A stretch of DNA of 64,000 bases from Ornithinibacillus halotolerans (GTDB lineage: Bacteria; Bacillota; Bacilli; Bacillales; Amphibacillaceae). The notes below the pieces were generated by a model. That model ran no database searches. It was not told the DNA's origin and was given only the letters and a program-made list of their open reading frames with translations. The translations under genes were made by a program, and so were the position numbers. Positions 18,717 to 27,639 of this stretch are shown here, one piece after another. The stretch spans positions 186,001 to 250,000 of the forward strand of contig NZ_BMEY01000001.1 in the NCBI RefSeq assembly GCF_014637405.1. Reading direction: 5' to 3'. How positions within the stretch are numbered: the stretch's first letter is position 1; each line of letters begins with the position of its first letter.

Positions 18717-19321
18717 AGAAAAGTGCATAAAATGGATAGAAATAGCTAAGAGATAAAAAACAAAAATAAAGCCGCATTAAAAATAACGCGTTTAAATGAA
18801 ATTAGTCGATTAACTATACATAAGAATGAAACTCATTTCGTCTGAGAGCGCATGTTCAAACGTAAAAAAGCACAATAAACCCAGTAACATCAATATATTA
18901 AAGCTGTTTATTATGTCTAAAAAAACACGAACAAGAAGTGAAATAATCAATTTTTGTATAGATTTAACACTAATAATAGCAAATTAAGTCTTAATTTAAC
19001 TAATAACAGATCTGGTAGCAACAACGGATTAATAAAATACAGTATTTATAAAAAACTAGCTAACGGATATTAATCAGAACAAAGATCCGTATTTAAGATG
19101 ACAAAACAAATAGTCAAAGTGGTTAAATATAGATCACATAAATTTTCCAAACTAAAACATGAACAAAATATTTTAACAAAGAATTAAAATTAATATGAAT
19201 TCATTAATTGACTAAAATACATTTAAATGGATTTTGAGCTGTTTTATAAATTTTTCCCAATTCTGTCTCACTATCAAGAGTAAACTTCTATTATGAGACC
19301 GACTTTAAATCTTTTCCATTT

Positions 19322-19349
19322 ACTTCTCATAATAAGTATTATGTTAACT
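19322..19349. other. dif: dif site (chromosome dimer resolution)
   Basis: The 28-bp site divides as left arm ACTTCTCATAA, 6-bp centre TAAGTA, right arm TTATGTTAACT. The right (XerD) arm differs by one base from the E. coli arm and by one from the B. subtilis arm as I recall them. About 22 of 28 positions match B. subtilis dif. Gene strand polarity reverses here, and parE/parC, plsY and citB homologues lie nearby, as near dif in B. subtilis. Xer recombinases cut either side of the centre to resolve dimers. Confidence 0.85.
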
Positions 19350-19380
19350 AGGAAAAAAATTATTTTATAACTTTTGTGTT

Positions 19381-19388
19381 CCCTTCTC
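19381..19388 (-). other. SpoIIIE recognition sequence (SRS) octamer next to dif
   Basis: CCCTTCTC on the plus strand is GAGAAGGG on the minus strand, the octamer known to orient SpoIIIE/SftA-type translocases towards the terminus in B. subtilis. It is 32 bp from dif and points at it. A single 8-mer can occur by chance. Confidence 0.4.
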
Positions 19389-19936
19389 ATAATAAACAAA
19401 ATTAGGAATTAAAGGTTTTCATTCAACAATATTCAGTTATACCCGGTTAGATCAAACCTGGTATGTCCTTACCACTCTCTAGTTCAGATTAGAATATGTT
19501 GATGTATCTATATATGGTAACTTAATTGAACTCATTTGAATGGAATTATAACAATCTGCCTTGTTCGACGATTTATACAAGTTGAGATGAAACATCTTCC
19601 TGTCAGTCCTCATACGATACAGCTTCGGACCTCTTCTGTTAAAGTCATTCAGTAAGTACAATCTAAAAATCATAGTGTTCTCTCGTAATGATATTCTTTA
19701 GGTTACTTATTTTAACGATGGTACAAATGCAAAATATACTCAATATCAGCTACTACTTCAATACATAATCCCTATCGAAATATGTGACCTGTTGTACCTA
19801 GTGTTCCTGCAAGAATGACCTTTTGACCTTCATATTTTTTTACAAGATATGGTAAAAACTTGGCAATAATAATGACTATTAATATTTAAGAAGTTATAAT
19901 CAGATAATATATGATCTAGCTAATGGAGGTAATAAA

Positions 19937-20239
19937 ATGGAAAAAGTTAAGGTTTGTTACATATCCTCATTTGATAAAGTAATTAATGGGAAATATATAC
20001 AGGAAAGGATTGCCTATAAATTGGATAATCATCATGTAGTGGAATTTGTTGATGGATATATTGCAATCAATCAAATTACAGGTAATACAGATGATGGTGT
20101 GGTTATTGACATTTCAAAACAAACAACTCTGCCAATTTTAATAACAATTGAGAACACACAGGAATTCACAATTAATCATCCAACCGTATCCAATTTTCTT
20201 AGCTATTTAGTAGAGCATAAAGAAATCATACATAAATAA
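19937..20239 (+). CDS. Hypothetical protein, 100 residues
   Basis: A clear AATGGAGG ribosome binding site precedes ATG 19937. The product is a soluble, mixed alpha/beta protein with no signal peptide, no cysteine cluster and no motif I recognise; it alternates short beta-like segments (VKVCYIS, HHVVEFVDGYIAI, GVVIDIS, PILITIEN) and ends with a helical stretch. A TATAAT-like -10 lies about 40 bp upstream. It is the first gene to the right of dif and is one of the few there pointing away from it. Function unknown. Confidence 0.75.
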   Translation: MEKVKVCYISSFDKVINGKYIQERIAYKLDNHHVVEFVDGYIAINQITGNTDDGVVIDISKQTTLPILITIENTQEFTINHPTVSNFLSYLVEHKEIIHK

Positions 20240-20302
20240 TTATATGTTCCATTTCGCTTTATACTTATTTGACTCGAATTTAATTTCTCTTCAGCAAAAA
20301 TA

Positions 20303-20350
20303 AAATAGAACCATAATCTTCATTAACTTGAGGATTATGGTTCTATTTGT
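20303..20350 (+). terminator. Terminator of the hypothetical gene
   Basis: AAATAGAACCATAATC pairs with GATTATGGTTCTATTT (16 bp), 64 bp after the stop, with T-rich flanks. Confidence 0.85.
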
Positions 20351-20400
20351 TCACTTTGCAAAGAATATTCTGATTAATCACTTACAGCAAAATGCATAAA

Positions 20401-20429
20401 TAAACTCAGTTTATTTTAAACTGAGTTTA
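20401..20429. terminator. Hairpin after the methyltransferase gene
   Basis: TAAACTCAGTTT and AAACTGAGTTTA are a perfect 12-bp inverted repeat with a 5-base loop, 33 bp past the methyltransferase stop; a likely leftward terminator with a weak T-tail. Confidence 0.6.
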
Positions 20430-20461
20430 AAAATGAATAATATATAACCTGTAAGTTAAAA

Positions 20462-21244
20462 TTAACCCATACTTACCTTAACCGCCCTAGTCGCAATAAA
20501 CGTCTTAATGTGCTTATCTATTATCCTCGTTCCACCGAAATCATCTTCATAAAAACCTGTAATAACAAATCCTGCATCAATTTGCCCTTGTATTTGCTCT
20601 TCTAAAGTATGTGCATATTCGATCGTCTGGCTAGAATCAATATACTCTTGCACTTGATCTTTTGGCAAATAGTCTAACGTAGATGACGGAATGGAATGTT
20701 TTACATCAAGAATCCCTTTTCTCTCTTGTTCATCATCAAAAATCCATAATAATGGATTCGCGAAACCAGCTATCAATACACCATTATCCTTTAATACCCT
20801 GGAGATCTCATTCCAAACAGGGCGAACATCTTCAACAAATAAATTAGAAACCGGATGTACAACCATATCAAATGATTCATTATCGAAAAGGCTTAAATCA
20901 GTCATATCCCCTTGCATTGTTTTCAAGGTTAACCCATCTCGATTTGCTACCATTTCATCTTGTTCTAATTGTTTTATCGAAATATCAATAATGGTTACAT
21001 CCGCTCCCGCAGCTGCTAATACAGGACCTTGTTGACCACCACCAGAAGCAAGACAAAGAATCTTTACTCCATCCAGTGACTCTGGAAACCAATTTCTAGG
21101 AACTGTCTTTTCAGTCGTAACCGTAATACCCCATTCACCAGATCTACTCTTCTCAATAACTTCACTACTTACTGGTTGTGTATATCGAGAACTTTCTTCT
21201 ACTTTTTTATCCCATGCTATACTGTTTTGTTTAGTAATATCCAT
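20462..21244 (-). CDS. Class I SAM-dependent methyltransferase
   Basis: Protein of 260 residues. The SAM-binding loop ILCLASGGGQQGPVLAAAG is near residue 70, the acidic VTIIDIS strand end near 90, GDMTDLSLF near 115, and SFDMVVHPVSN near 127 as motif IV. This is the UbiE/Methyltransf_11 type acting on small molecules; the substrate is unknown. GGGGGAG precedes the ATG. It lies 12 bp after a Nudix gene and is probably co-transcribed with it. Confidence 0.88.
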   Translation of the reverse strand: MDITKQNSIAWDKKVEESSRYTQPVSSEVIEKSRSGEWGITVTTEKTVPRNWFPESLDGVKILCLASGGGQQGPVLAAAGADVTIIDISIKQLEQDEMVANRDGLTLKTMQGDMTDLSLFDNESFDMVVHPVSNLFVEDVRPVWNEISRVLKDNGVLIAGFANPLLWIFDDEQERKGILDVKHSIPSSTLDYLPKDQVQEYIDSSQTIEYAHTLEEQIQGQIDAGFVITGFYEDDFGGTRIIDKHIKTFIATRAVKVSMG

Positions 21245-21256
21245 TATAACTCCCCC

Positions 21257-21727
21257 TTAATTTCTATTCGATTGATCAATTGGAAATGGTAAAGTGCTCT
21301 CCCACCAGACACTAGATGAACCCTGTATATAATTACTGATTAATTCTCGAAACGGATATGGTTGTAAATTATGTTTATCAAGTTCTTTCCATGTAGACCA
21401 AAAGAATGTTAAATGTTCCTCCATAGATTCTGGATTGATGTTAGGCTGCAAGTTCCTAGTACTCACAGCAAAAGCTTGATTAATTTCACAATTTAATTTT
21501 CCTTTTTTCTCCCATTTATGCTCTACTAACCCTAAAAAATTACCAACTTCACAATTGATTCCTAGTTCCTCTTCTATCTCTCTTTTTAGTGCTTCTTTCG
21601 CACTTTCCCCAAATTCTATATGCCCACCTGGTAGGAACGTATTTGAATAACCCTTTGCCTGTGCAAGTAACACTTTGTTTTCCATTACAATAATCCCTCT
21701 AGCTAAATGATGAAAGTTTTGATTCAT
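21257..21727 (-). CDS. Nudix hydrolase
   Basis: Protein of 156 residues with a complete Nudix box at about 35-57 (G-x5-E-x7-REIEEELGI), which binds Mg2+ and cleaves nucleoside diphosphates linked to other groups. The N-terminal strand HHLARGIIVMENKVLLAQ is typical. Substrate unknown. GGGGGA precedes the ATG. It lies between a frameshifted Nudix paralogue (upstream) and a methyltransferase (downstream); all three point the same way. Confidence 0.9.
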   Translation of the reverse strand: MNQNFHHLARGIIVMENKVLLAQAKGYSNTFLPGGHIEFGESAKEALKREIEEELGINCEVGNFLGLVEHKWEKKGKLNCEINQAFAVSTRNLQPNINPESMEEHLTFFWSTWKELDKHNLQPYPFRELISNYIQGSSSVWWESTLPFPIDQSNRN

Positions 21728-21775
21728 TATATCCCCCTTTTCAACAAGCTATAGTCATATTTTAAATTAATAGGA

Positions 21776-22224
21776 CTACGTGTATGCCTTACGAACGATA
21801 ATATGAGAGACGTTTTGTCGTTGATCCGAAGTAATGGTATCTAATATACCTTCAGGATATGTAGGTTTTATTCTTAATTGTTCAATCGTACGCCAAGTTA
21901 GTTTAATATGAGGATTTTCTTTATGAATTAAATCGGTACTTATCTCCTCTCTTTCTACGTTACCCCAATGGATTAATGTACATTGATGCACATTTTCCCC
22001 GTCATATTTCAGAATACTTTCATTTATACTAGCTAAATTTCCTAGCTTTACAGATAGATTATATTCCTCTAACAGCTCCCTTTTTATAGCTTCGATTGCT
22101 GTTTCTCCGAATTCAATTTCACCACCTGGTAGACGACTTTCTTCTAAATCACATTGGACGAGTACTTCTGTATGCTCTGGATTCGTTATTAATGCCTCTC
22201 CCCTTAGAACTGGTCTTTTTTCAA
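21776..22224 (-). pseudogene. Nudix hydrolase gene with a frameshift near the start
   Basis: Only the C-terminal 71 residues start at a normal start codon (GTG 21991), but the same frame stays open upstream to about 22220 and encodes a Nudix box (GGEIEFGETAIEAIKREL, then LEEYNL with Asn where Gly is usual). That frame has no ATG, GTG or TTG before a TAG. A TTG with an AGGTGA ribosome binding site at 22224 starts one frame off; one extra A in the six-A tract right after it would restore MKKRPVLRGEALITN. Either a one-base deletion has killed the gene, or slippage on the A tract rescues it, or the base is a sequencing error. Confidence 0.75.
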
Positions 22225-22316
22225 ACTATCACCTACTACTATAGCATTCTTTCATACTTGTATATTGATAGTTTACCATAAAATACTATAAATTTAATTT
22301 ATTCATAATAATAGAA

Positions 22317-22350
22317 AAAACAGTGCTAGGATTATACCTACCACTGTTTT
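22317..22350. terminator. Terminator of the YiaA/YiaB-type gene
   Basis: AAAACAGTG and CACTGTTTT pair, with an inner AGG/CCT, 13 bp after the leftward stop codon. Confidence 0.8.
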
Positions 22351-22362
22351 AAAGTAACGGAA

Positions 22363-22845
22363 TTACTTAGACTTCCCTGAACGATCCCTGGCTCTTTGTG
22401 TATCCCTTATGTTCTTTTGTATCGTAATAGCTGCAAAAAGACTAAGGACATATGCCATACCATAGAATCCTTTTTCACTTAACGTTATACTACCTGCATT
22501 ATAAAGTCCAATTCCCATTAAGGAAATCGCAATTGCGATTGCTAGCCAACTTACACCATAATAAATATTGGTAACTGGAACACCCTCTTCTTTATCTCGT
22601 ACTGTTTTTTGTAAAGAGATGGCTGCATACAACCCAAATACTAATACTGCAAAATAATACCCCTTTTCATTCAATTGCATTGTCGCATTAAATAAACCAA
22701 TTAAATATGCAGTAACTCCTATTAACAATGCCGCCCAAGATGCTCCTTTAAATGCTGATGTGGGCTCACCCTCCACTCTTTCGTATTCTGGTTTTGGTTT
22801 TTCAAATTCTTCACTTTCTATTACAAATTCCTTTTGTTCTGACAC
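22363..22845 (-). CDS. YiaA/YiaB family inner membrane protein
   Basis: Protein of 160 residues, start GTG 22845 with GGGGGCAA upstream. A charged 30-residue N-terminus leads into two homologous halves, each with two transmembrane segments: [19 protein letters not shown]...[20 protein letters not shown] and [19 protein letters not shown]...[20 protein letters not shown], each ending in (K)xxRD. This internal duplication is the YiaA/YiaB domain pair. Function is unknown; in enterobacteria the family is a poorly studied inner membrane protein. Confidence 0.85.
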   Translation of the reverse strand: MSEQKEFVIESEEFEKPKPEYERVEGEPTSAFKGASWAALLIGVTAYLIGLFNATMQLNEKGYYFAVLVFGLYAAISLQKTVRDKEEGVPVTNIYYGVSWLAIAIAISLMGIGLYNAGSITLSEKGFYGMAYVLSLFAAITIQKNIRDTQRARDRSGKSK

Positions 22846-22993
22846 AATATTGCCCCCTTGTTTTTATGAGGAAATCAACTTCCTTCACGATATTACTAAA
22901 TTCAAGCATGCACTTGAGCCTAGGTAATTGTCAATATTCCGAAATAACTAATTATCTCAGGATAATTAGGTCTTAATTACCAATAATTAAAAA

Positions 22994-23027
22994 TCTCGTC
23001 TAAAAGACACTAGCCTTTTAGACGAGA
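22994..23027 (-). terminator. Terminator of the MoxR/VWA operon
   Basis: TCTCGTCTAAAAG and CTTTTAGACGAGA are a perfect 13-bp inverted repeat with an 8-base loop, just past the last gene of the eight-gene operon. Confidence 0.85.
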
Positions 23028-23038
23028 ACGATTATTTC

Positions 23039-25837
23039 CTATTTATTTTTCCTGTTTTTTGCTTCTAACAACCGCTTCATACGGTCCTCTACATTCTCTT
23101 TATTATTATGTTGATCCACTTGCTGTTCCTTTTTTCTTTCAATTTTATGTTCTTTTTCCTGCTTTACTTGTTTAACCATTGGAGCTGGCTCTGTATTAAT
23201 AAACTTTCCTTTTTCCTTCGAAGTGGCCTTTTTCAGCCTAGAGAACGTTTGTTCCACTTCTTGTTTTCTCTCATTCTCCTTATTACTAGTTTGATTTAAT
23301 TTCCGCTTCACTTTTTCTGCTAAACTTACTAAGCCAAATCTCCTAATGTAAATTTCGATAAAGAACAGGAGAAAAGCAATTAATAAAATTTCAGAAAAAA
23401 TTGGTTGACGTTCAGTCGGATAATATTCCAACTCTCGAAAAACATCTTCCGGATTTTCAACTATTATCCCACCACTAAGATAAGTTATTTCCTTCAGTAA
23501 CGAATCATTCTGTACCGTTAATTCAAATTCCTTTGAATATGGAACGACAATTCCTGTTTGATACGTACTAGTAATTTGATCATCCTCTATTTTTGAAAGC
23601 TGTAAAAAGTAAATTCCTGTATCTGCTTGGAATGTTACCTCATGTTCTCCTGGTGCTGTAGGGCGTATCTGTGCTTCAATCTCCTTTCCTTTTTCATCAA
23701 CAATTCTTGCTTCTAGTGGGAGAATATCTATATTTTCAGAAGTAACTTGTAACGTTATTTCTTTACCATTGATTCTTTGCTGAATATTAAACATTTCCTG
23801 TTGATAGGTAGGTAGACTCCATGTGAGCATTTCATTCCATAGTTCTACCCATTTTTCCCATAGTGGCCAATCACCTGCCCATTCACCACGTACATCTGAT
23901 GTCCATGCTATCGTGTTTCCTAAGCCATATTGCCACCTGACTAGAACTGGGTCTCCCTTATCACTAATTAATATTTCTTCTGCTCTAGACTTAGGATCTG
24001 TGGCAACATAAACATTCATTTGTGGTACCCCATTATTGAATATACGGCTCCATTCTGTCGATTCCACATATGTAGGATAAAACGGATTATCCTCGATATA
24101 TGTTCTTGTAGTTAGGATAGTTTCTCTTGAGAGAATACTTGGTATTGTAGATGCATCTTGAACATCATAATAACGACCAGTCCCTTCTGTTGCTAGTTCT
24201 TCAAGTAGCAGACGGTCAGCATCATTACCAATAGCAACAGTGGACAGTGTAATATTTGATTCCAATCCCTCTTCAATCATTGAAAGATAATCATTGTTAG
24301 TAGCAGATTGTCCATCTGTTAATAGTATAATGTGTTTTCTTTTCAAATCTAATGGTTTCAATTGTTCATAAGCTAGTTGTAAAGCTGGAAAGATGTTCGT
24401 GCCGCCACCTTCTGTCACCGAACGAATATTGTTTGCTGCTTCTTCCTTGTCACTTAGTGGAGCTGTTTCTATAATTTGCCAAGGCTGGTCATCAAATGCA
24501 ATAAATCCTAATGTATCTTTTTCTCTTAGTAATTCTACCGACCTTGCAGCCGCTTCCTTCGCTAAATCCATCTTATAACCAGCCATACTACCAGAACGGT
24601 CTAAAACAATAATCAATCCTAAGGACGGTAACTCTTTTTTCCCTTTTAAATCCATCTCCACGGGTAGAACAGTCTCAATTGGTGTTTTGAAATATCCCCC
24701 TAGACCATAACTCTGATTCCCCCCGGTCATAATAAAGCCAACACCAAAATCTCTTACAGCACTTTCAATTAATTCCATCTGTTCTAGTGTAACATCGGTA
24801 GCTGAAACATTACTAAAAATGATTGTTTCATAATCTAATAACCCACTTAATGAAGTTGGTAATGTAACTGGATTGATACGATCCACCTGCAATCCACTTG
24901 CTTCCAATATTGGAGAAATATTATTCGCTTCTCCTTCTGCTCCTTCTACAATTAAGACACTTGGAGTTCCTTGTACATTGGATATAGCATAACCAACATT
25001 ATTTTGCGAGAGACTATCCGCTTCTGAACTTATTTCTGCGTGAAAACTATGAATTCCAGGTGAATGAACAACATAGTCGAAAGTGTAGACATTCGTGCCT
25101 TCTTTTACGGATACTTCTTCATCTACGATTACTTCATTATTTTTACTAATACGAATACGTGAAGTAGTATCCACTGTACTAGATATCGTTGATTGAATTG
25201 TTGTCATTTCTCCATTAAATAAGTTCTTCGGTACAATGAATTCTTCCAGAGCTACATCTTGACTAATCGACGTTGTAAAGGGCATAACGTCTAATTCGAT
25301 TCCTTTTTCTTTTATTACATTCACTTGATCTTTGACATTTCCTATATTTTCATTTCCATCCGTCAATAACACGATTCGTCCATTCGTTTTCAGTAAACTT
25401 GATGCAACTTGTAAGCCTTCCTCCAAATTTGTAAAGGATGTCTTAGTTGGTACCGAAGTTGAAACAATCGATTTTTCACGGGTAGAAACACTTTGCGAAA
25501 TTTGCGCCTCTTCTGCCACGGTAATTATTGCATACGTATCATTTTCTCCCATCCCCTCAATTGCAACCTCGATAGCATCGTACATTTTGTTTTGTTCATT
25601 TCGTACACTTTCTGAATGATCGACGACAAATACTGTTGTCACACCTTGAACAGAAAAATGTAAGTAAGGACTACAAAGGGCGATGATAATCAGTGAAAAT
25701 ATGAAAAAACGTACAACTAATATTGTTCTTTTTTCCAGTTTGGAACGGAGGGTGATAGTTTTCCAATATAGATATAATACAGCGAGTACCGGAATAAACA
25801 GTAGGAGGAATATAGGATTATCTATTTGAAATCCCAC
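23039..25837 (-). CDS. Membrane VWA and glutamine-amidotransferase-like protein
   Basis: Protein of 932 residues. GTG 25837 is chosen because GGAGGTG precedes it, giving a 20-bp overlap with the gene upstream. Order: two N-terminal membrane segments (about 8-25 and 37-57), a degenerate VWA-like segment (VFVVDHSES), a beta-rich part, a class I glutamine-amidotransferase-like domain (about 290-385), and a complete VWA domain with MIDAS DRSGS (IIVLDRSGSMAG near 400) and TDGQS. Then comes a beta-sandwich, one membrane segment near 830 and a long Lys/Glu-rich cytosolic tail. VWA domains bind metal and protein partners and are the usual clients of MoxR ATPases. Last gene of the operon; precise role unknown. 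Confidence 0.85.
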   Translation of the reverse strand: MGFQIDNPIFLLLFIPVLAVLYLYWKTITLRSKLEKRTILVVRFFIFSLIIIALCSPYLHFSVQGVTTVFVVDHSESVRNEQNKMYDAIEVAIEGMGENDTYAIITVAEEAQISQSVSTREKSIVSTSVPTKTSFTNLEEGLQVASSLLKTNGRIVLLTDGNENIGNVKDQVNVIKEKGIELDVMPFTTSISQDVALEEFIVPKNLFNGEMTTIQSTISSTVDTTSRIRISKNNEVIVDEEVSVKEGTNVYTFDYVVHSPGIHSFHAEISSEADSLSQNNVGYAISNVQGTPSVLIVEGAEGEANNISPILEASGLQVDRINPVTLPTSLSGLLDYETIIFSNVSATDVTLEQMELIESAVRDFGVGFIMTGGNQSYGLGGYFKTPIETVLPVEMDLKGKKELPSLGLIIVLDRSGSMAGYKMDLAKEAAARSVELLREKDTLGFIAFDDQPWQIIETAPLSDKEEAANNIRSVTEGGGTNIFPALQLAYEQLKPLDLKRKHIILLTDGQSATNNDYLSMIEEGLESNITLSTVAIGNDADRLLLEELATEGTGRYYDVQDASTIPSILSRETILTTRTYIEDNPFYPTYVESTEWSRIFNNGVPQMNVYVATDPKSRAEEILISDKGDPVLVRWQYGLGNTIAWTSDVRGEWAGDWPLWEKWVELWNEMLTWSLPTYQQEMFNIQQRINGKEITLQVTSENIDILPLEARIVDEKGKEIEAQIRPTAPGEHEVTFQADTGIYFLQLSKIEDDQITSTYQTGIVVPYSKEFELTVQNDSLLKEITYLSGGIIVENPEDVFRELEYYPTERQPIFSEILLIAFLLFFIEIYIRRFGLVSLAEKVKRKLNQTSNKENERKQEVEQTFSRLKKATSKEKGKFINTEPAPMVKQVKQEKEHKIERKKEQQVDQHNNKENVEDRMKRLLEAKNRKNK

Positions 25838-27626
25838 GGCGATACACCTCCCATTCAATAAATAAAATGAGGAGTGCAAAAAGTGCAATCCAAGGCCATA
25901 TTTCATTCGGCCTTTCTTGACTGCTATTCTTACTATCCTCTACTTCCAATGTAAAACTAGTTTTTGGTTGTATGTATTTTTCTTGTGGATCAATAGTTAC
26001 TGCAAACAGTTTTTCAGATAATACTTCATTATTTTCTGAAATAATACGATACAATCCAGGGGAGCTTGGTGCCTTGAAATCCGCTTCATCCAAACTTAAG
26101 CTCAATATTTCATCACCATGTTCATTTACAATGGTGCTTTTCGTTGTACCGATTGGATGGGCAAAAGTAAATTGTTGCATGGGCTTTAAATAACCTAATG
26201 TATCTTGTGTTTCATAAAGGAAAGTGATGGCATTATATAAGAATATTGGAAAACTAGCATGTAATGGCCAATCGGTATCCGCAATATCAAAGCCGATAAA
26301 AACGATAGGATGCCCCTTATAATACCCCTTGCTAATAAGCGGCGTGTCTCCGCTAGTTAACAGTGTTTCTAATTCGGACTGTACATATGGAAAACTAGAT
26401 TGGATATAAACTTCACTCATATCTACATATTGGAATAGTGGATCATCTTTTAGCTTTTCCACCGCTTCTGTTAATGTCTTTTTCTCTTTTACTTGAAACG
26501 CCCCATTCAATTCTGGTTCAAATATAATAGAAGGTCCATCTGGCCATTCTTTCTCTGGAACTCCTTCTAAGACGTATACTGCATTGGACTGTGTGACAGT
26601 TGTATTTTTATCATATTGAACAATATCTTCACTAAAATAACTCAATGCTTTTGTCGTAAAAGGATTGATGTCTCCAATTAAATGAATGGAAGGAGTTGTA
26701 TTTTGTCCTAAAAATGCGACAAGATGGTTATCCGCTTTATAATCATCTGGTGTCGTTAACCGAGCATTGTAATAAGTATGTGAAGGTAGATTAGAAATTG
26801 GCAACTGAACGAGCTTTCTCGGTTCGATTAATTCTTCCAAAGTATAAAGGATATCATTTTCATTTTCGATGGAAATTGTGACAAGTCTTTCTTCATCTGA
26901 TTCATTGTAGACCGTAACAATACCACTAATTCCTTCGTTGTTCTGTACGACACCAAACGTATGTAATGCAATATTGTCATTAGACGTACCGATATTATGA
27001 ACAACCAATTTATTCGTTAATAACGTTTGATCTATCTGTTCTTTTTTTACCGCATCAGAAAAGACATGTATCTCACCCGTTGTACCAGATAAAATCTGTA
27101 TCGCTAGTGGAATCGTCTTTTTCATATTTGCATGTTGGAAAGATGGTTGAACTTGCTCTATTTCTGTTATAGTTTCTTGATTCACGGGTTCATTGGAAAA
27201 GAGAATCGTAGGCGTTTCTTCTGCTAATATAACGGTTAGTAATTGGTTATCTAGCTTGTCTACCAATTCAATTGCTTGTTCCTTCGCTAACTCAAGTCTA
27301 GTAGTATTTTCACTTTCTTCAGTTGTCATTGATGCAGATGTATCCAGTATAAGGACAATATGTTCCCCGGAAAGTTCGTTCAATCCAATATATGGTCTTA
27401 CTAAAGCAAGCATGAGCAAGAATAAGATAATTAATTGCAAATAGAGTAGTAGATGATGTTGTAACTTTCTCCACCATTTTGTCGCTTGCCATTCGTTCAT
27501 CACTTGTTGCCATAAAAGGGTTGAGGGGATTACTTGAGACTCATATTGTTTACGGAAAAGATAAAATAATAAAACCGCGACTAAAAATATTGATAATATA
27601 AAAAAGCTAGGTGTCATAAAATTCAT
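25818..27626 (-). CDS. BatA-type membrane protein with VWA domain
   Basis: Protein of 602 residues from ATG 27626, preceded by GGGGTGATG; an in-frame start at 27686 adds unrelated residues. N-terminal membrane segments about 8-25 and 58-76 with the BatA-type signature (FRKQYESQVIPSTLLWQQ), then a VWA domain with MIDAS DTSAS (IVLILDTSASMTTEE near 92). A long extracellular region follows, and a final membrane segment (IWPWIALFALLILFIEW) ends in RRG near the C-terminus. It sits 13 bp after the DUF58 gene and overlaps the next VWA gene by 20 bp, so the pair is probably co-translated and works together. Confidence 0.86.
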   Translation of the reverse strand: MNFMTPSFFILSIFLVAVLLFYLFRKQYESQVIPSTLLWQQVMNEWQATKWWRKLQHHLLLYLQLIILFLLMLALVRPYIGLNELSGEHIVLILDTSASMTTEESENTTRLELAKEQAIELVDKLDNQLLTVILAEETPTILFSNEPVNQETITEIEQVQPSFQHANMKKTIPLAIQILSGTTGEIHVFSDAVKKEQIDQTLLTNKLVVHNIGTSNDNIALHTFGVVQNNEGISGIVTVYNESDEERLVTISIENENDILYTLEELIEPRKLVQLPISNLPSHTYYNARLTTPDDYKADNHLVAFLGQNTTPSIHLIGDINPFTTKALSYFSEDIVQYDKNTTVTQSNAVYVLEGVPEKEWPDGPSIIFEPELNGAFQVKEKKTLTEAVEKLKDDPLFQYVDMSEVYIQSSFPYVQSELETLLTSGDTPLISKGYYKGHPIVFIGFDIADTDWPLHASFPIFLYNAITFLYETQDTLGYLKPMQQFTFAHPIGTTKSTIVNEHGDEILSLSLDEADFKAPSSPGLYRIISENNEVLSEKLFAVTIDPQEKYIQPKTSFTLEVEDSKNSSQERPNEIWPWIALFALLILFIEWEVYRRGISNR

Positions 27627-27639
27627 AACATCACCCCTG

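Larger units (their letters stand above)
18626..19936. other. 1.3-kb gene-free region around dif
   Basis: Very AT-rich and without any ORF that has a ribosome binding site or a recognisable family. It holds the dif-like palindrome 18689-18716, the dif site 19322-19349, repeated half-sites, and an SRS octamer at 19381-19388. In 18717-19288 and 19397-19930 I see nothing else beyond scattered AT-rich inverted repeats. Confidence 0.7.

Noticed and set aside
19479-19673. 64-codon reverse ORF in the terminus desert
   Set aside because: No ribosome binding site, no recognisable family, and expected by chance in open AT-rich DNA.
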